A stretch of 64,000 bases of DNA from Alphaproteobacteria bacterium (GCA_021776235.1 JAJFGG010000096.1:1-64000), one strand, 5' to 3'; shown: positions 42,912 through 53,900, numbered from the stretch's first letter. Program-made: numbers and translations. Notes: generated by a model not told the origin, from the sequence alone.

Positions 42912-44465
42912 CTAGTTGGCGGCGTCGAACAATTTGTCGGTGCCGCTGTTGCCCAGGCCATTCAAGACGCCCTTGTTCAACTCTACCTGCCGGGCCTGCC
43001 AGAAGGCGGCCTTCAGGCCGGTATAATAATCGACTGAGTTTTCGCGCAATTCATCCAGCGGATCCAGCAATTCCTCACGCCTGATCACAGCGCGTGTCCC
43101 GGCGACTGCCAAATTCTCCCCGGTACTCAACATATAGGTCAAGGGCTGGAAGAAGATGTCCACCAACTTGCCGACACCGCCACGGGTGCTGGCCGGGCCC
43201 AATAGGGGGAGGACCAGATAGGGGCCAGCACCTACATCATAGCTGTGCAGGGTCTGGCCAAAGTCCGCGTGATGGCGTTCCAGGCCAAAGTCCGCCGCCG
43301 GGTCAAGCAGGCCTAAGAATCCGATGGTGCTGTTGAGGACAAAGCGGCCCACGGTTACACCGGCATCCGACAACTCCCCCTGCAACAGATCGTTGGCCGC
43401 GATGACCGGGCTATCCAGGTTCAACATCGCCCGCCGCACCGCCTGCGCGAGCAGGTCCGGCATGATCCAATTGTAACCTTTGGCGATGGGTCGCAGCAGG
43501 ATCAAATCGAGCGTGTCATTGAACGCGAAAATGATACGGTTCATGGGTTCCAGCGGATCCTCGATCTCGGCGGACTCCTGGTCAGAACTGGCTAGTTCGG
43601 TTGTCTCGGTTGCGGGTGCAGGCGCTTGGCGCATAACCAGTGCCGGTGCGACGGGTTGAGTTTTTAAGGGAGGCGGAGCGGTCCGGGTCTGCGCTACGCG
43701 AGGCGGCGCAGCCGAAGTCCGCGCTGCAGGCGGCGGCGTTTGTTTCCTCATGACAGGGGCTGGCGCCGCAGCTTGATACTTTACGGGCGGTCGCGCCAGG
43801 GGGACCGGCGCTTTGGGTGCGGGGGTCGTGGGCCGGCGGGATACGGTGCGGGGCGCCGCGGCGGCGGCGGAGATTTGCGCCGCAAAGCCTGGATACGCCG
43901 CTTGCACCGCTGCAACCACGGCAACTTCACCGCCAGGAGCGGCGGCGACGGCACGTGCGACAACATCATCCAACGCGCCCGGGTTGTCGGCAATGGCGGA
44001 GATTGCCCAGGCAGCAACGCGGGCCGCATGTCCGTTGGCACGATGGGCGCCGGAATTGCCGTGCGGGGCTGGACTTGTCACCGGCGGCATATACCTTGGC
44101 AATTCGGTGGTTTGAGGTTCCTGCAGGCCAGTGGCATGGGCTATTTCTCCGGCGTAGCCGGGGAAGTCCGACATGGCCTGTTCGGCGACTGCCGGGGCAA
44201 CACCGGGTGCGGCGGCCATAAGACCACGCATGATGGCGTCGACTTGTCCTGGTTGCTGCACAATGGCCTGGGTAACCAGCGGCGACAGCGCCGCGGTGAC
44301 CCGGCGCCGCCTTATTTCAGGGGTTCGGGCACCGTCGCCGGCGGTACGAACCGCCGCACCAAAATAATCACCGAAGGTTGCCCCGGAACTGGCGGCGGCG
44401 GCGGAACCACAACTCAATAAACCAGCAACCAGCATGGCCGCCGCGACCAAGCCGCGTTTTGTCAT
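42912..44465 (-). CDS. mlaA: oversized MlaA/VacJ outer-membrane phospholipid protein
   Basis: A 517-residue protein, about twice the normal MlaA length. After a signal sequence (LVAAAMLVAGLLSC, weakly lipobox-like), residues 50-115 and 145-205 are two related helical repeats (RGLMAAAPGVAPAVAEQAMSD and AVAAAPGGEVAVVAAVQAAY, both followed by PGxA). Residues 205-295 are a Pro/Ala-rich linker. The MlaA domain begins at EDPLEPMNRIIFAFND and includes NSTIGFLGLLDPA and YLVLPLLGPASTRGGVG. MlaA removes misplaced phospholipid from the outer leaflet. MlaC is two genes upstream. Confidence 0.9.
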   Translation of the reverse strand: MTKRGLVAAAMLVAGLLSCGSAAAASSGATFGDYFGAAVRTAGDGARTPEIRRRRVTAALSPLVTQAIVQQPGQVDAIMRGLMAAAPGVAPAVAEQAMSDFPGYAGEIAHATGLQEPQTTELPRYMPPVTSPAPHGNSGAHRANGHAARVAAWAISAIADNPGALDDVVARAVAAAPGGEVAVVAAVQAAYPGFAAQISAAAAAPRTVSRRPTTPAPKAPVPLARPPVKYQAAAPAPVMRKQTPPPAARTSAAPPRVAQTRTAPPPLKTQPVAPALVMRQAPAPATETTELASSDQESAEIEDPLEPMNRIIFAFNDTLDLILLRPIAKGYNWIMPDLLAQAVRRAMLNLDSPVIAANDLLQGELSDAGVTVGRFVLNSTIGFLGLLDPAADFGLERHHADFGQTLHSYDVGAGPYLVLPLLGPASTRGGVGKLVDIFFQPLTYMLSTGENLAVAGTRAVIRREELLDPLDELRENSVDYYTGLKAAFWQARQVELNKGVLNGLGNSGTDKLFDAAN

Positions 44466-44570
44466 ATTCCCCGCCCCTCCAAGCCGAAGCTAGAATAGTG
44501 CGGAAATCGCCCATGAGCCAATAGCAAAGCCGAAACCGGAATTCGGGCCCATCCGATTATTGCCGGCGCG

Positions 44571-45440
44571 TTAACGATCTTCCCGGACCGGCGCAAAGTT
44601 CGCAGCGCGCCGCTTGCCTTCCTTCCGTTGCTCCGGCGTCATTCGTGCTTTCAATACACGCAAATTCTCCCGTGCCTGCAGATGTTCCTGATCGGCCGCC
44701 AAACTCATCCATTTGAAGGCTTCGACAAGGTCTGCGTCGACCCCCTGACCCCTGGCATAACGGGTCGCCAGATGGCTTTGCGCCTTGACGTAGCCCTGTT
44801 CGGCGGCGCGGCGGAACCATTTCACCGAAAGGGCAGGATCCTGATTTACACCGTCGCCGTCACGGTAGGCTTTGGCCAAATTGTACTGCGCCTTTTCCAG
44901 ACCGGCATTCGCTGCGGCTGCAAACAGAGCCACGGCCCGTTTCACATCGATCGCCACACCCAAACCGTAAAAGTACATTTTGCCAAGGGTATAACTCGAG
45001 CGGTTCGAGCCGCTTTCCGACGCGCGTTGCAACCAATGCGCCGCATCCTTGTAACTTTGCTCTACACCGTCGCCGGAAATATAAGCATTGCCGAGATTAT
45101 GCTGGGCCTGGCGAAAGCCGCCCTCGGCCGATGCCCGCCACCAGCGTACCGCCTCGGTACGGTTCTGGGGCACACCCTTGCCCTGATCGAACAGGATTCC
45201 CAGGTTGTATTGCGCCTTGGGGTCTCCAGCCTCGGCGAGGCTTCGCCATACCTTGGCGGCAACGGTAAAATCGCCTCGCTGATAGGCCGCATAACCGGCT
45301 TTGAAGTCCGTTGCGTTGGCGGTTGCCGCGGATCCGGCCAGGACGAATGCCGCCAGCAGGCAAGCCCGGATCATATTCATCGGCCACTGGGTAAACCAGG
45401 TCAGTGTGGCGCGACTATGAAAGGTCGTATTATTTCTCAT
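44571..45440 (-). CDS. secreted Sel1-repeat protein
   Basis: Periplasmic Sel1-like repeat protein of about 289 residues with a signal peptide (MIRACLLAAFVLAGSAATANA). At least six repeats follow the pattern AxxxLGxxYxxGxGVxxDxxxA, e.g. AQYNLGILFDQGKGVPQN and AQHNLGNAYISGDGVEQS. Start ATG 45440 follows GGGAGGAATT. Such proteins are scaffolds for protein-protein contacts. It sits between mlaC and mlaA in the same run, possibly serving the envelope-lipid system. Confidence 0.87.
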   Translation of the reverse strand: MRNNTTFHSRATLTWFTQWPMNMIRACLLAAFVLAGSAATANATDFKAGYAAYQRGDFTVAAKVWRSLAEAGDPKAQYNLGILFDQGKGVPQNRTEAVRWWRASAEGGFRQAQHNLGNAYISGDGVEQSYKDAAHWLQRASESGSNRSSYTLGKMYFYGLGVAIDVKRAVALFAAAANAGLEKAQYNLAKAYRDGDGVNQDPALSVKWFRRAAEQGYVKAQSHLATRYARGQGVDADLVEAFKWMSLAADQEHLQARENLRVLKARMTPEQRKEGKRRAANFAPVREDR

Positions 45441-45462
45441 TTCAATTCCTCCCACGGTGCCG

Positions 45463-46113
45463 CTATGAAGCCACGCCGAATTTTTCGGTACGTGCGCGCA
45501 ATGCCTGCAACAGACCTTGAATGCCACGTTGCCGTACTACGGCGTTGAATTCAGAACGTTGGGTCACCGCCATCGAGACTCCTTCGACCATGATATCTAT
45601 GATCTTGTATTGGCCGTTTTGCGGACGAACGCGCCAGTCGGCGTTGATCGGCGGCCCATTCGGCTGCACGATCCGGGTCTTTACCATGACGTCTTTTTTC
45701 CCGGCGGGTCTGGCGTCGGCCACAGCGAAGGTTTGGCCGGCATAACCGCCCATGCGGCGGCTGTAGGTTTTCAAGATAAATTCCGTAAACAGGGCCTGAT
45801 AGTCTGCCCGCTCCTGCGGCGTTGCCTTACGCCAATGTTTGCCCAACACGAAACGCCCGATGAAGGGCATGTCAAAGCCGGCAGACAACAGGACGCGAAA
45901 TTGCGCCTCCCTGTTCTCCAAATTGTCGCCGTTGGATTGCAGAATAACAATGGCCCGGTCCGCCAAATCGGTAATGAAGGCCGACGCGCCCTTGACCATC
46001 TGGGCCGAGACGTCCGCCAACAACGAACCTGGCACAAACATCGCGGCGCCAATCGCCGTACAACCCATAATAAACGACCGACGGGTTTGCAAATTCTTTC
46101 TCCTCGTGCTCAT
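45463..46113 (-). CDS. mlaC: MlaC phospholipid-binding periplasmic protein
   Basis: Periplasmic carrier of 216 residues that shuttles phospholipid between MlaA and MlaFEDB. Its Tat-like signal (TRRSFIMGCTAIGAAMFVPG) precedes the MlaC domain with FDMPFIGRFVLGKHWRKATP, FTEFILKTYSRRM and VRPQNGQYKIIDIMVEGVSM, all hallmarks of the family. It is transcribed just after the HtrA-like gene (6-bp gap) and before the Sel1 gene. Confidence 0.93.
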   Translation of the reverse strand: MSTRRKNLQTRRSFIMGCTAIGAAMFVPGSLLADVSAQMVKGASAFITDLADRAIVILQSNGDNLENREAQFRVLLSAGFDMPFIGRFVLGKHWRKATPQERADYQALFTEFILKTYSRRMGGYAGQTFAVADARPAGKKDVMVKTRIVQPNGPPINADWRVRPQNGQYKIIDIMVEGVSMAVTQRSEFNAVVRQRGIQGLLQALRARTEKFGVAS

Positions 46114-46119
46114 GGCTAT

Positions 46120-47136
46120 CTAGTAACTGTGTTGAAATTTTAAACGCGCATATCGGTCTTCGGATTTCAAGGATAATTCGAAGGCGTAGGTATCGCGCAG
46201 GACGGTCATATGTATATTAACGCCGGCAGGGCCGGTGGACCATGCCTTTCGGTACAGATCGGCCATCGTGGCGACGGGCTCGCCATTTACCTTGACGATA
46301 ATATCGCCCGCCTGCAGTCCGGATCTCTCTGCCGGGCCATCCTGGGCCAGACCGATAACCGCGACCTGGCTCTCGACCTCCGCCGTGAACATGCCCATCC
46401 AGGGTCGGTGCGATGCCGCGGTGCGGCCCTGGCTCAACATTTCCTCGAAGATGGGCGTCAACAAATCGATAGGGACGAACATGTTGCCACTGTGAGGGTC
46501 CGGGCTGGTGGTGGCATCCTCGACATATAGCGATCCTATCCCCATCAATTTTCCGTCCGAACCAATCAAGGCGGTCCCGCCCCAGTTCGGATGGGCGGGC
46601 GAGGTGAAGATGGCTTCGTCCAGCATATATTCCCAATAGCCGGCGAATTGGCGTTTACTGACGATCCGGGCGCCGATGGCGCCTTCACTGCCGCCATGGC
46701 CGGCAACCAGAACTCCATTGCCTACCTTCAAGTCGGCCGAGCGGCCCATGGCAAGAGCGGGCCGGCCCAGAGGTTCCAGCGCGCGCACCAGGCCAAAGCC
46801 GCTGTCATAATCATATGCGACCACTTCAGCCGCGATCATGCGCCCATCAAGCGCTTCGACGGCGATCGCCATGGCTTCGACGATCAAATAGCCGATGGTC
46901 AGGATCAAGCCACTGTCATCGATGATCACACCATTTCCGTCACGCTCGGTGCCAAGGAACGGCGCGGTATAGCCGTCGGCAGGAATTTCCGCATGCAATT
47001 GCACCACGGCCGAAAGGGCGGCACCCACATCAAAGGGCAGCTTTGCCGCTTCCGCCGGCGATGACAGCGCTGCCGCGAACGCCATGGGCAGCAGACCCTT
47101 GGGCTGATGTCCGTTAACCTTTTCCAAGTCGCTCAT
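46120..47136 (-). CDS. HtrA-like trypsin-PDZ protein without catalytic triad
   Basis: A 338-residue protein of the S1C fold followed by one PDZ domain (GLAQDGPAERSGLQAGDIIV). The three protease residues are replaced: the His position in LILTIGYLIVEA is Tyr83, the Asp position in YDSGFGLV is Gly113, and the Ser in the GNSGG motif is Trp185 (PNWGGTAL). It should therefore be a chaperone or sensor, not a protease. No clear signal peptide is seen after start ATG 47136, so a cytoplasmic place is possible. It precedes mlaC directly. Confidence 0.85.
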   Translation of the reverse strand: MSDLEKVNGHQPKGLLPMAFAAALSSPAEAAKLPFDVGAALSAVVQLHAEIPADGYTAPFLGTERDGNGVIIDDSGLILTIGYLIVEAMAIAVEALDGRMIAAEVVAYDYDSGFGLVRALEPLGRPALAMGRSADLKVGNGVLVAGHGGSEGAIGARIVSKRQFAGYWEYMLDEAIFTSPAHPNWGGTALIGSDGKLMGIGSLYVEDATTSPDPHSGNMFVPIDLLTPIFEEMLSQGRTAASHRPWMGMFTAEVESQVAVIGLAQDGPAERSGLQAGDIIVKVNGEPVATMADLYRKAWSTGPAGVNIHMTVLRDTYAFELSLKSEDRYARLKFQHSY

Positions 47137-47243
47137 GTAGCATCCGCCATTCGCCACCCACTATTGGGCATATTAGCCGAACCGCTAGGTTAGAGCAGTG
47201 GCGGCGCAGGTCCAATGACGAAAACGATCGAAGCTCACAATAT

Positions 47244-49532
47244 CTACTTGGTGGTGGCGACAAAGACACCGTCCCACTCGGTGTCAGGCGGATTCTCCGC
47301 ATAAAATTCGATGCGTTCATCATACATGTCATACAATTCGCCAAAGCTGCCATCGGCGGACCGGCATTCTTTGAGCAATTCGCGGGCCTTGGTCCAGTCC
47401 TGTTGCCGGTAGGCGCCCAGCATGGCGTCGTGTTGCGCTTTCAAGGCCAGAAAATCCTGCTGCTGCAACATATCCTTGCGGCCCAGAATTGTATGAATAC
47501 GCACCGCCTCGGCTTTGCCCTTCACGGCGATCAGGTCCAGTTCAAGGGTTGCGAAATCGTCGCTGACCGCTGCTTCGGTATCCTCGCCAATGACGATGCC
47601 GACACCGTAATTCTTGGATTGCCCCTCCAGGCGGGCGGCCAGGTTTACTGCATCGCCCAGAACGGAATAGTCGAAGCGTTGTTCCGACCCCATATTACCG
47701 ACCACGCAATCGCCGGTGTTGATCCCGACGCCGACATTCAAGGGTTTATGCTCTTCGCCTTTTTCCTGAGCCTCGGCCGCCAGATCCTGGTTCAATTGTT
47801 CCAATTCCTCGAACATCACCAGGGCCGATTCACAGGCATGCTGGGGATGTTCCAGATCTTCCATGGGGGCGTTCCAAAAGGCCATGATGCAATCGCCCAT
47901 GTACTTATCAATTGTCCCCCGACGCGCCAGAATAGCGTCGGTTAGAGGGGTGAGGAATCGGTTGATCAAGCGGGTCAATCCCTGTGGATTGCTCTTGAAT
48001 GATTCAGAGATGGAGGTAAAGCCGCGTACATCGCAGAACAAGAAACTCATGGTGCGGCTTTCACCGCCCAGGCGCAGTCGATCCGGTTCCTGGGCCAGTT
48101 GTTCAACCAGCGCCGGCGAAAGATATTGACTGAAGGCGCCGCGCACACGCTCGCGCTCCGCTTCGGTCTGCAGATACAAGATGGCTGAACTGGACAAATA
48201 GATCGCCACAACGGCAATACCCGGATAGATCGGATCCACCAAAAGCAGTTTGTCGGTATACAGATACCAACTCATGGCCGCGGCTCCGACAGCCGTGCCC
48301 AGAGAGATGGAAGCGCCGGGCATGGCGCCAAAGCGTGGTGTCAGCAAGATCAGGACCAGGCCGATGACCAGGATAAAAAGTTTTTCCATACCGTCGGCCC
48401 AATCAGGGCGTTCCATGAAATGTCCGGACATGATTTGTTCGGTCGTCTGGACATGCACGTCAACCCCTGCGGCGGCCGGATCCAGGGGATGCGTGCGCAA
48501 ATCTTTCAGGCCTGCGGCAGAGGTGCCGAAAAACAGGATCTTACCCGCGACCAGCGCCGGATCGAAGTCGTCCTCGAATACTTTCCACAGCGGGATTACC
48601 CGGTCTGGATTTGATTTGCCAAAATGCACCCAAAAACGTCCGTGGCCATCGACCGGTATCTCCAACCGGCCCACCTTGACATGGTTCAAGCCCGTATTTT
48701 CGCCGAAACTCTCCTCTAGATTCGCGCCCGAGGATTTCAGAATATAGGTAGAGGCGCCTTGATAGACCCGCAGGGCCTCCAACGACAGGCTCGGGTAGAG
48801 TTGCTTGCCCACGCGCAGAAATGTAGGCACCCGGCGGATTATGCCGTCACTTTCCGGAGCCAGATTGAAACTGCCAATCCCGGAGGCGGCGGCTTCGATG
48901 GCGGGCAGATTGACAACGGCACCGCCAAAATTGTTCAGAAACGGCAGTGGATTGTCGCCGTTGATGGCGTAGCCCGCTTTGACCGCCGGCAGGTTTTTGC
49001 TGAGTTCGTTGGTCAATACAACACCGGCAATCACGCCATGGTCCTTTGCCGCATCTCGGATCTGGCCAATGATATTGGCGAATGCGTCATCGTGGTCGGG
49101 AATGGAATCGATGATCGGTTTGGAAAATGCCCTGGCAGCCGGCGACAGTTTGTCCATGTCCAGGGCTGGCTGGTTCAGCCAAATTGACAGGGCTTGCCTC
49201 GGTGATGTGCGATCCGGTTCGGCGAACACCACGTCAAAAGCCACGACCTTGGCGCCGGCGTTGAACAACCGGGCCAACATATCGGCGAGTTTGCTGCGCG
49301 GCCAGGGCCATTGCAAGCCGCTACGCGACAATGTTTCATCGTCCAGATCCAGGGTCGCAACGGGTACGGGCTGATACTCGCGAGGATGCAGTTGATTGTA
49401 CAGATCGAACAGCTTCAGTTGGAATACCTGTAGAAACTGCGGATTTTCCAATCGCAGGCCAAGGGACGCCATCAGCATCAAAGCTGGTATGATGTACACC
49501 AATTGACGTTTTAATAAGCGAATGGAACGCAT
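47244..49532 (-). CDS. CHASE2-sensor adenylate/guanylate cyclase
   Basis: Membrane receptor of 762 residues: an N-terminal helix (LVYIIPALMLMASLGL), an extracytoplasmic CHASE2 domain (about 35-370), three membrane helices (385-455) and a class III nucleotide cyclase domain. The two metal Asp residues are Asp501 (FLFCDVRGFTS) and Asp547 (KYMGDCIMAFWNAP). The transition-state Asn/Arg motif is LGDAVNLAARLEGQ. It should convert ATP or GTP to the cyclic nucleotide in response to an unknown periplasmic signal. It is 34 bp from the HD-GYP gene on the same strand. Confidence 0.93.
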   Translation of the reverse strand: MRSIRLLKRQLVYIIPALMLMASLGLRLENPQFLQVFQLKLFDLYNQLHPREYQPVPVATLDLDDETLSRSGLQWPWPRSKLADMLARLFNAGAKVVAFDVVFAEPDRTSPRQALSIWLNQPALDMDKLSPAARAFSKPIIDSIPDHDDAFANIIGQIRDAAKDHGVIAGVVLTNELSKNLPAVKAGYAINGDNPLPFLNNFGGAVVNLPAIEAAASGIGSFNLAPESDGIIRRVPTFLRVGKQLYPSLSLEALRVYQGASTYILKSSGANLEESFGENTGLNHVKVGRLEIPVDGHGRFWVHFGKSNPDRVIPLWKVFEDDFDPALVAGKILFFGTSAAGLKDLRTHPLDPAAAGVDVHVQTTEQIMSGHFMERPDWADGMEKLFILVIGLVLILLTPRFGAMPGASISLGTAVGAAAMSWYLYTDKLLLVDPIYPGIAVVAIYLSSSAILYLQTEAERERVRGAFSQYLSPALVEQLAQEPDRLRLGGESRTMSFLFCDVRGFTSISESFKSNPQGLTRLINRFLTPLTDAILARRGTIDKYMGDCIMAFWNAPMEDLEHPQHACESALVMFEELEQLNQDLAAEAQEKGEEHKPLNVGVGINTGDCVVGNMGSEQRFDYSVLGDAVNLAARLEGQSKNYGVGIVIGEDTEAAVSDDFATLELDLIAVKGKAEAVRIHTILGRKDMLQQQDFLALKAQHDAMLGAYRQQDWTKARELLKECRSADGSFGELYDMYDERIEFYAENPPDTEWDGVFVATTK

Positions 49533-49566
49533 GGCCTGGGCAGAACCTTCTTTAGGATAATTTAGG

Positions 49567-50802
49567 CTAATCTTTCAAACGGCGATAGATCTCGTTCATG
49601 CCCCGGTGTTGCTTTTGCAACAGGGCCATCAGTTTTGGATCGAAATGACTGGCAGGATCGAGCCGGTCATCCCCCTTCAACATGATATCGATGGTCTTTT
49701 TATGATTGAACGCCGGCTTGTAGGGACGCTCGGAACGCAGTGCGTCGTATATGTCCGCCACCGCCACTATGCGCGCGGATAGTGGGATATCGTCTCCCGC
49801 CGTGCCCAGGGGATAGCCGCCGCCGGCCCATTTTTCGTGATGATACAGGGCAATTTCCGCCGCCATGCCGAGGCGTGGCGCGGCATCCAAGATTTGATGG
49901 CCATAAAGGGGATGCTTGTCCATTTCGGCCCGCTCGTCGTCGTCGAGGCCGCCCTTTTTCTTCAAAACCGCGACATCGACGCTCATCTTGCCGACGTCAT
50001 GTAGCTGGGCGGAATAGCGGATTTCATCGCAAAAAGCCTTCGGCATGCCAAATTCCCTGGCCAGAAAATAGCTGTACTCGTTAACCCGGACGATGTGGTT
50101 GCCGGTGCCTTCATCGTGAATTTCCGAGGCCCGCGCCAGCAACTGGATAGACAACAAAAAGGCTTCCTCGGTCTCTGCCTGCAGGGCGATGACTTGTGCC
50201 CGTTGATCGCTAAGTTCGCGATTGCGTTGGCGCAGGCGGATATTTTTTTGCCGGATACTTTCCAGCATGTCCGCCCGTTCGATGTGCGTGGCAAGGACAT
50301 AGGCTATAGGCGTGATCAACTGGACCTGTTGCTCTTCAAAGCGCATGGGCCGATCTTCGCCGGGAACGCGGCGATTAATCAGTTGCACCACGCCAATTAC
50401 CTGTTCCTGGTAATTTTTCAGCGGGAAGCAAAGAACCGACATTGTGTGATAACTGGCGAGTTCGTTATCCGGGTTGAAGCTATAGGATTTGCCCGATGGA
50501 ATATCGTAGACGTCATCAATACGCACCACCTCGCCGGACGCCGCGACAAAGCCGGATATACTTTTAACTGTAATCGGTACGATGAAATCATTGCTGCCTA
50601 TTCGGACGGTATCGTTTTGCAGACTGATCGGTTCCAGCCAATGTTGCGCGCCTTTCTTTCGGACGATAAAGATTGTGCCAGCTTCTGCACCGGTCATCAG
50701 GCGACTTCTCAACAGTATCTTGTTCATCAGCTGACGCACCGATTGACGCGGTTGCCGTTCCACGAATTCAAGAAATTCGAGCGCTTGATTAGATACCGTC
50801 AT
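49567..50802 (-). CDS. GAF domain HD-GYP phosphodiesterase
   Basis: A protein of about 411 residues with an N-terminal GAF domain (ALEFLEFVERQP to about 200), a coiled-coil (RQKNIRLRQRNRELSDQRAQ) and a C-terminal HD-GYP domain. The HD dyad is AQLHDVGKM and the GYP motif reads HHEKWAGGGYPLG, close to the HHExxxGxGYP consensus. It should hydrolyse cyclic di-GMP (or cGAMP), with the GAF domain as a sensor. The start is probably ATG 50802 after GGTGGGAG; an ATG at 50925 would add 41 residues. Confidence 0.9.
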   Translation of the reverse strand: MTVSNQALEFLEFVERQPRQSVRQLMNKILLRSRLMTGAEAGTIFIVRKKGAQHWLEPISLQNDTVRIGSNDFIVPITVKSISGFVAASGEVVRIDDVYDIPSGKSYSFNPDNELASYHTMSVLCFPLKNYQEQVIGVVQLINRRVPGEDRPMRFEEQQVQLITPIAYVLATHIERADMLESIRQKNIRLRQRNRELSDQRAQVIALQAETEEAFLLSIQLLARASEIHDEGTGNHIVRVNEYSYFLAREFGMPKAFCDEIRYSAQLHDVGKMSVDVAVLKKKGGLDDDERAEMDKHPLYGHQILDAAPRLGMAAEIALYHHEKWAGGGYPLGTAGDDIPLSARIVAVADIYDALRSERPYKPAFNHKKTIDIMLKGDDRLDPASHFDPKLMALLQKQHRGMNEIYRRLKD

Positions 50803-50972
50803 TTCTCCCACCTGAATTATTTCGAGGTCAACAGCGTCAATGACAATTGTCGCTGAAGCCAGTACGGCGGATTCTACAGCGTCATGATGTCCCGGTTCAA
50901 GCACGCGGCCAAGTGCGATCATCACATCGCGGCGACTATTGATTGCCTCTGCAACGAATTGGCGCCTTGCTA

Positions 50973-53900
50973 TCAGACCATGCGCCGCAGCCGTTCAATG
51001 ATAAAATTACCTTTCTCGAGGATCTCGGACGGGGAGAACCGAAGGACTTGATAGCCCCGCTCGGTCATAATTGCATCATGACTGCGTTCCGCTTCCAGTT
51101 CATGTTCGCCGCGAACGGTTTCAAGCGGCGCGGCGATTTCAATATTATATCGGCCGCCCAATGGCGACAGCAGGCGCACGGCGAGGGTCTGTCCGGCATC
51201 TACGAGATTGCATTGGAACGCATAGCCCGCGTCTTGCAGCATCTGACGCAATACCGGCCAAGGATTAAGTGGGGCGGTGGCATTCTTATCGCCAAAGGCG
51301 TTATCGAATCTGGCCTCGAATTCATCTGAAATCAATTCACCATTCTCATCCAATGCAGGGGGCGCTTCAGAAAAATTCGAAAGGGCGGCGCAGAGCCCGC
51401 CGGCTTCCATGCAGACATCCCTGTCGCCGATGATATGCAGACCCAGACGGGCCGCGCCCGCCACGTCATGATACAGATCCTCTGCCCCAGCCAAGGCTTG
51501 ATTCAGGGCCCCGGGTGCGTCCGGCGCGAGACCAGGCAACAGTACGATGAAATCCACCTGTCGGCCCAGAAATACATCCGGTGTGGCGACAGTAATTCGC
51601 TCGCGCACGTTGTCGGGAAATTTACTACGTTTCAAGATCTCGCGAATTTGTTCGGCTTGGCCGTTGATCGAGGTGGCGATGCCGACTGTACGGCGGGGCA
51701 GCCCGCGGAACACGCCGGCATCAACCCAGGAACGAATCAGTTTTTCCGTTTCCAGGATTTCTGTCTGGTTGACCGTGCCGTTGTTGACCACGGTCATGCG
51801 ACCGGCGACATGATGCCATTGCACACCCAATAAATTTATCGGCGTATCGGAGCGCAGTTTGCGGAAGTTGGTCTGTACCACCATCTTGTTGTCGTAGAAG
51901 GTCGACGAAAGATATTCGGCGATGCGCGGATGGGAACGGTAATGTTCCACCAAATGATATAGATGGCCCTGCCCGGACAACAAGGCGGCGAGGTTGCCCA
52001 GGGCGGTCAGGCTGGCGGGCGCCATCGCAATATTGGTAGCCGCCTGGGTAAAGGCATGCTTTGCCTCCCATTCAGGCCGCAGGGGGGACAGGCGCCGATC
52101 GTGACGCGCTGCACCGAAAACCGCGCCCCGCTTGCCGCGATACAAAATAGGTATGATCAGGCCAAGCTCACTTAAGTCCGCTTCATCGACGACTACCAAA
52201 TCAAAATATCCCGCTTCCAACGGCAGGACCTGTCCGGAATGTTCTAAAGTGGCGGTCCAAATGGGTAGTTGTGCCGCCAGAATTCCGACCGCCTGGGCCA
52301 GTCGTCTTGATCGATGGGCCTGGGTCTCGTTTACGTCGCCGTCGTTGCGCCGATCGCTCAGATCAAAAAATGCGGTGACTTGATTTTCCAACACCGCCGG
52401 GTCGTCTTCCAGGCGGTCGATCCAGTGGTCGCGGTAAAGTTCCCGGACGCCCGATATTTTACGGGCCGATTGGTTCAGCGCCTGCAACTCCAAGGTCTGG
52501 CAATCCTTGAAGCGGACTACACCCCGGATCGCTTCATCGCGTTCGGCAACTTTTTGCCGCCAATCAAAATAGCTGCCCAGGGCGGTCAAGGCGGCGTCAA
52601 TGCCGGCCAATTGATTTTCGCCGGCCAAAGCCTCCACCGCCTGTTCGCCAATGACGGAGGGAATTTTGCCGACCGCGATTTTGACGGCCGTCAGAAGATC
52701 TTCGCGGCCGTCGCCACGAGACAACATGCCCTTCATCATCTTGCCCAGGCCGGCGCTTTTGTCCCCCCGCATAATGGCGAACTCTTCCCGCCACTCCTGC
52801 ATGACTTGACTACTGGGGCAGGGCGTCAGACGCAGGGCGGGGGGCAACTGGCCCAGGCCCAGTTCAACCGCTTCCTGGCGGACGACCGCGTTCAATTCGT
52901 TCACCCGCCTATGGGCCGCGCGCAATGGATCAATCCCGTCCGTATCGGCCGCGGGCAAACGGTCCAATTCCTCCATATCCTTCAGAGTGGGCTTTTCTCG
53001 CTGTGGTGCCTTCTTATCTTCCTTCGGCACCGCGCCGTCTGGATCTTCGTCGTCATACTCGTCGGCTTCGGGCCGCTGAATTTGGCGCAAGGTCTCAACC
53101 AGGGCTTCGCGGCTGGCTTCATTGTCATCGCTGTCACCAACCCGCACGACGGCCGTCAATTTCCGCCCCACCCAGGCATTCAGATGCTTGGTCATGGCAT
53201 CCACCGTGTCGCGCCGCCGCGCGACGTAAAGCACACTCTGTCCATTCATCACCGCCGTAGCAATAAGGTTCACCACGGTAGCCATCTGTCCGGTTCCCGG
53301 CGGCGCGGCAACGGCAATTAGCTGATGATGCATGCCAGCCCGGACCGTTTGGTTCTGGCTATACCCAAGGCGATGCATATCGAACACCATGGGGCCGTCC
53401 AGATGCGGCTGCACCTCGTCTCCAGGCCCGTCGGGCTCATCGGATTTGCTGCCGGCATTCTGGATGCCACCCAGGGCGGTATCGGCAATGATGGACTGGA
53501 TATCGGCGCTGCCCAAATCATTCAGATTGCGCAGCAGGCTTGAAATCGAAGGCGGCATGGTGGCGGACGCCAGGACCGGCCGATTGCGCCATTGTATGCG
53601 GCCCAAGGAGCCGGTCCCCGTGAACTCGCCCAACTGGTCTGGATCGAACTTTTTCTCATCCAAATTAAGGCGTTTGGCAACCATGGCCAGCTTATCCGCG
53701 AACGGCATGGCGGGGTCGGCAAGTTGGCGGGCCAGGCCTTGAATCTGTAGCGACTCCACGCCTTGGTCACGCAACAGCGCACAATTTACTTTCAGGTAGG
53801 CTTTGGGGTCTGGACACAGATTACCGTCCTCAATCTTCACCCGCATCAGGAACAGCGGCCTGATCGCACCGTCGGCATATTGCAGGTAGGGATAACCGTA

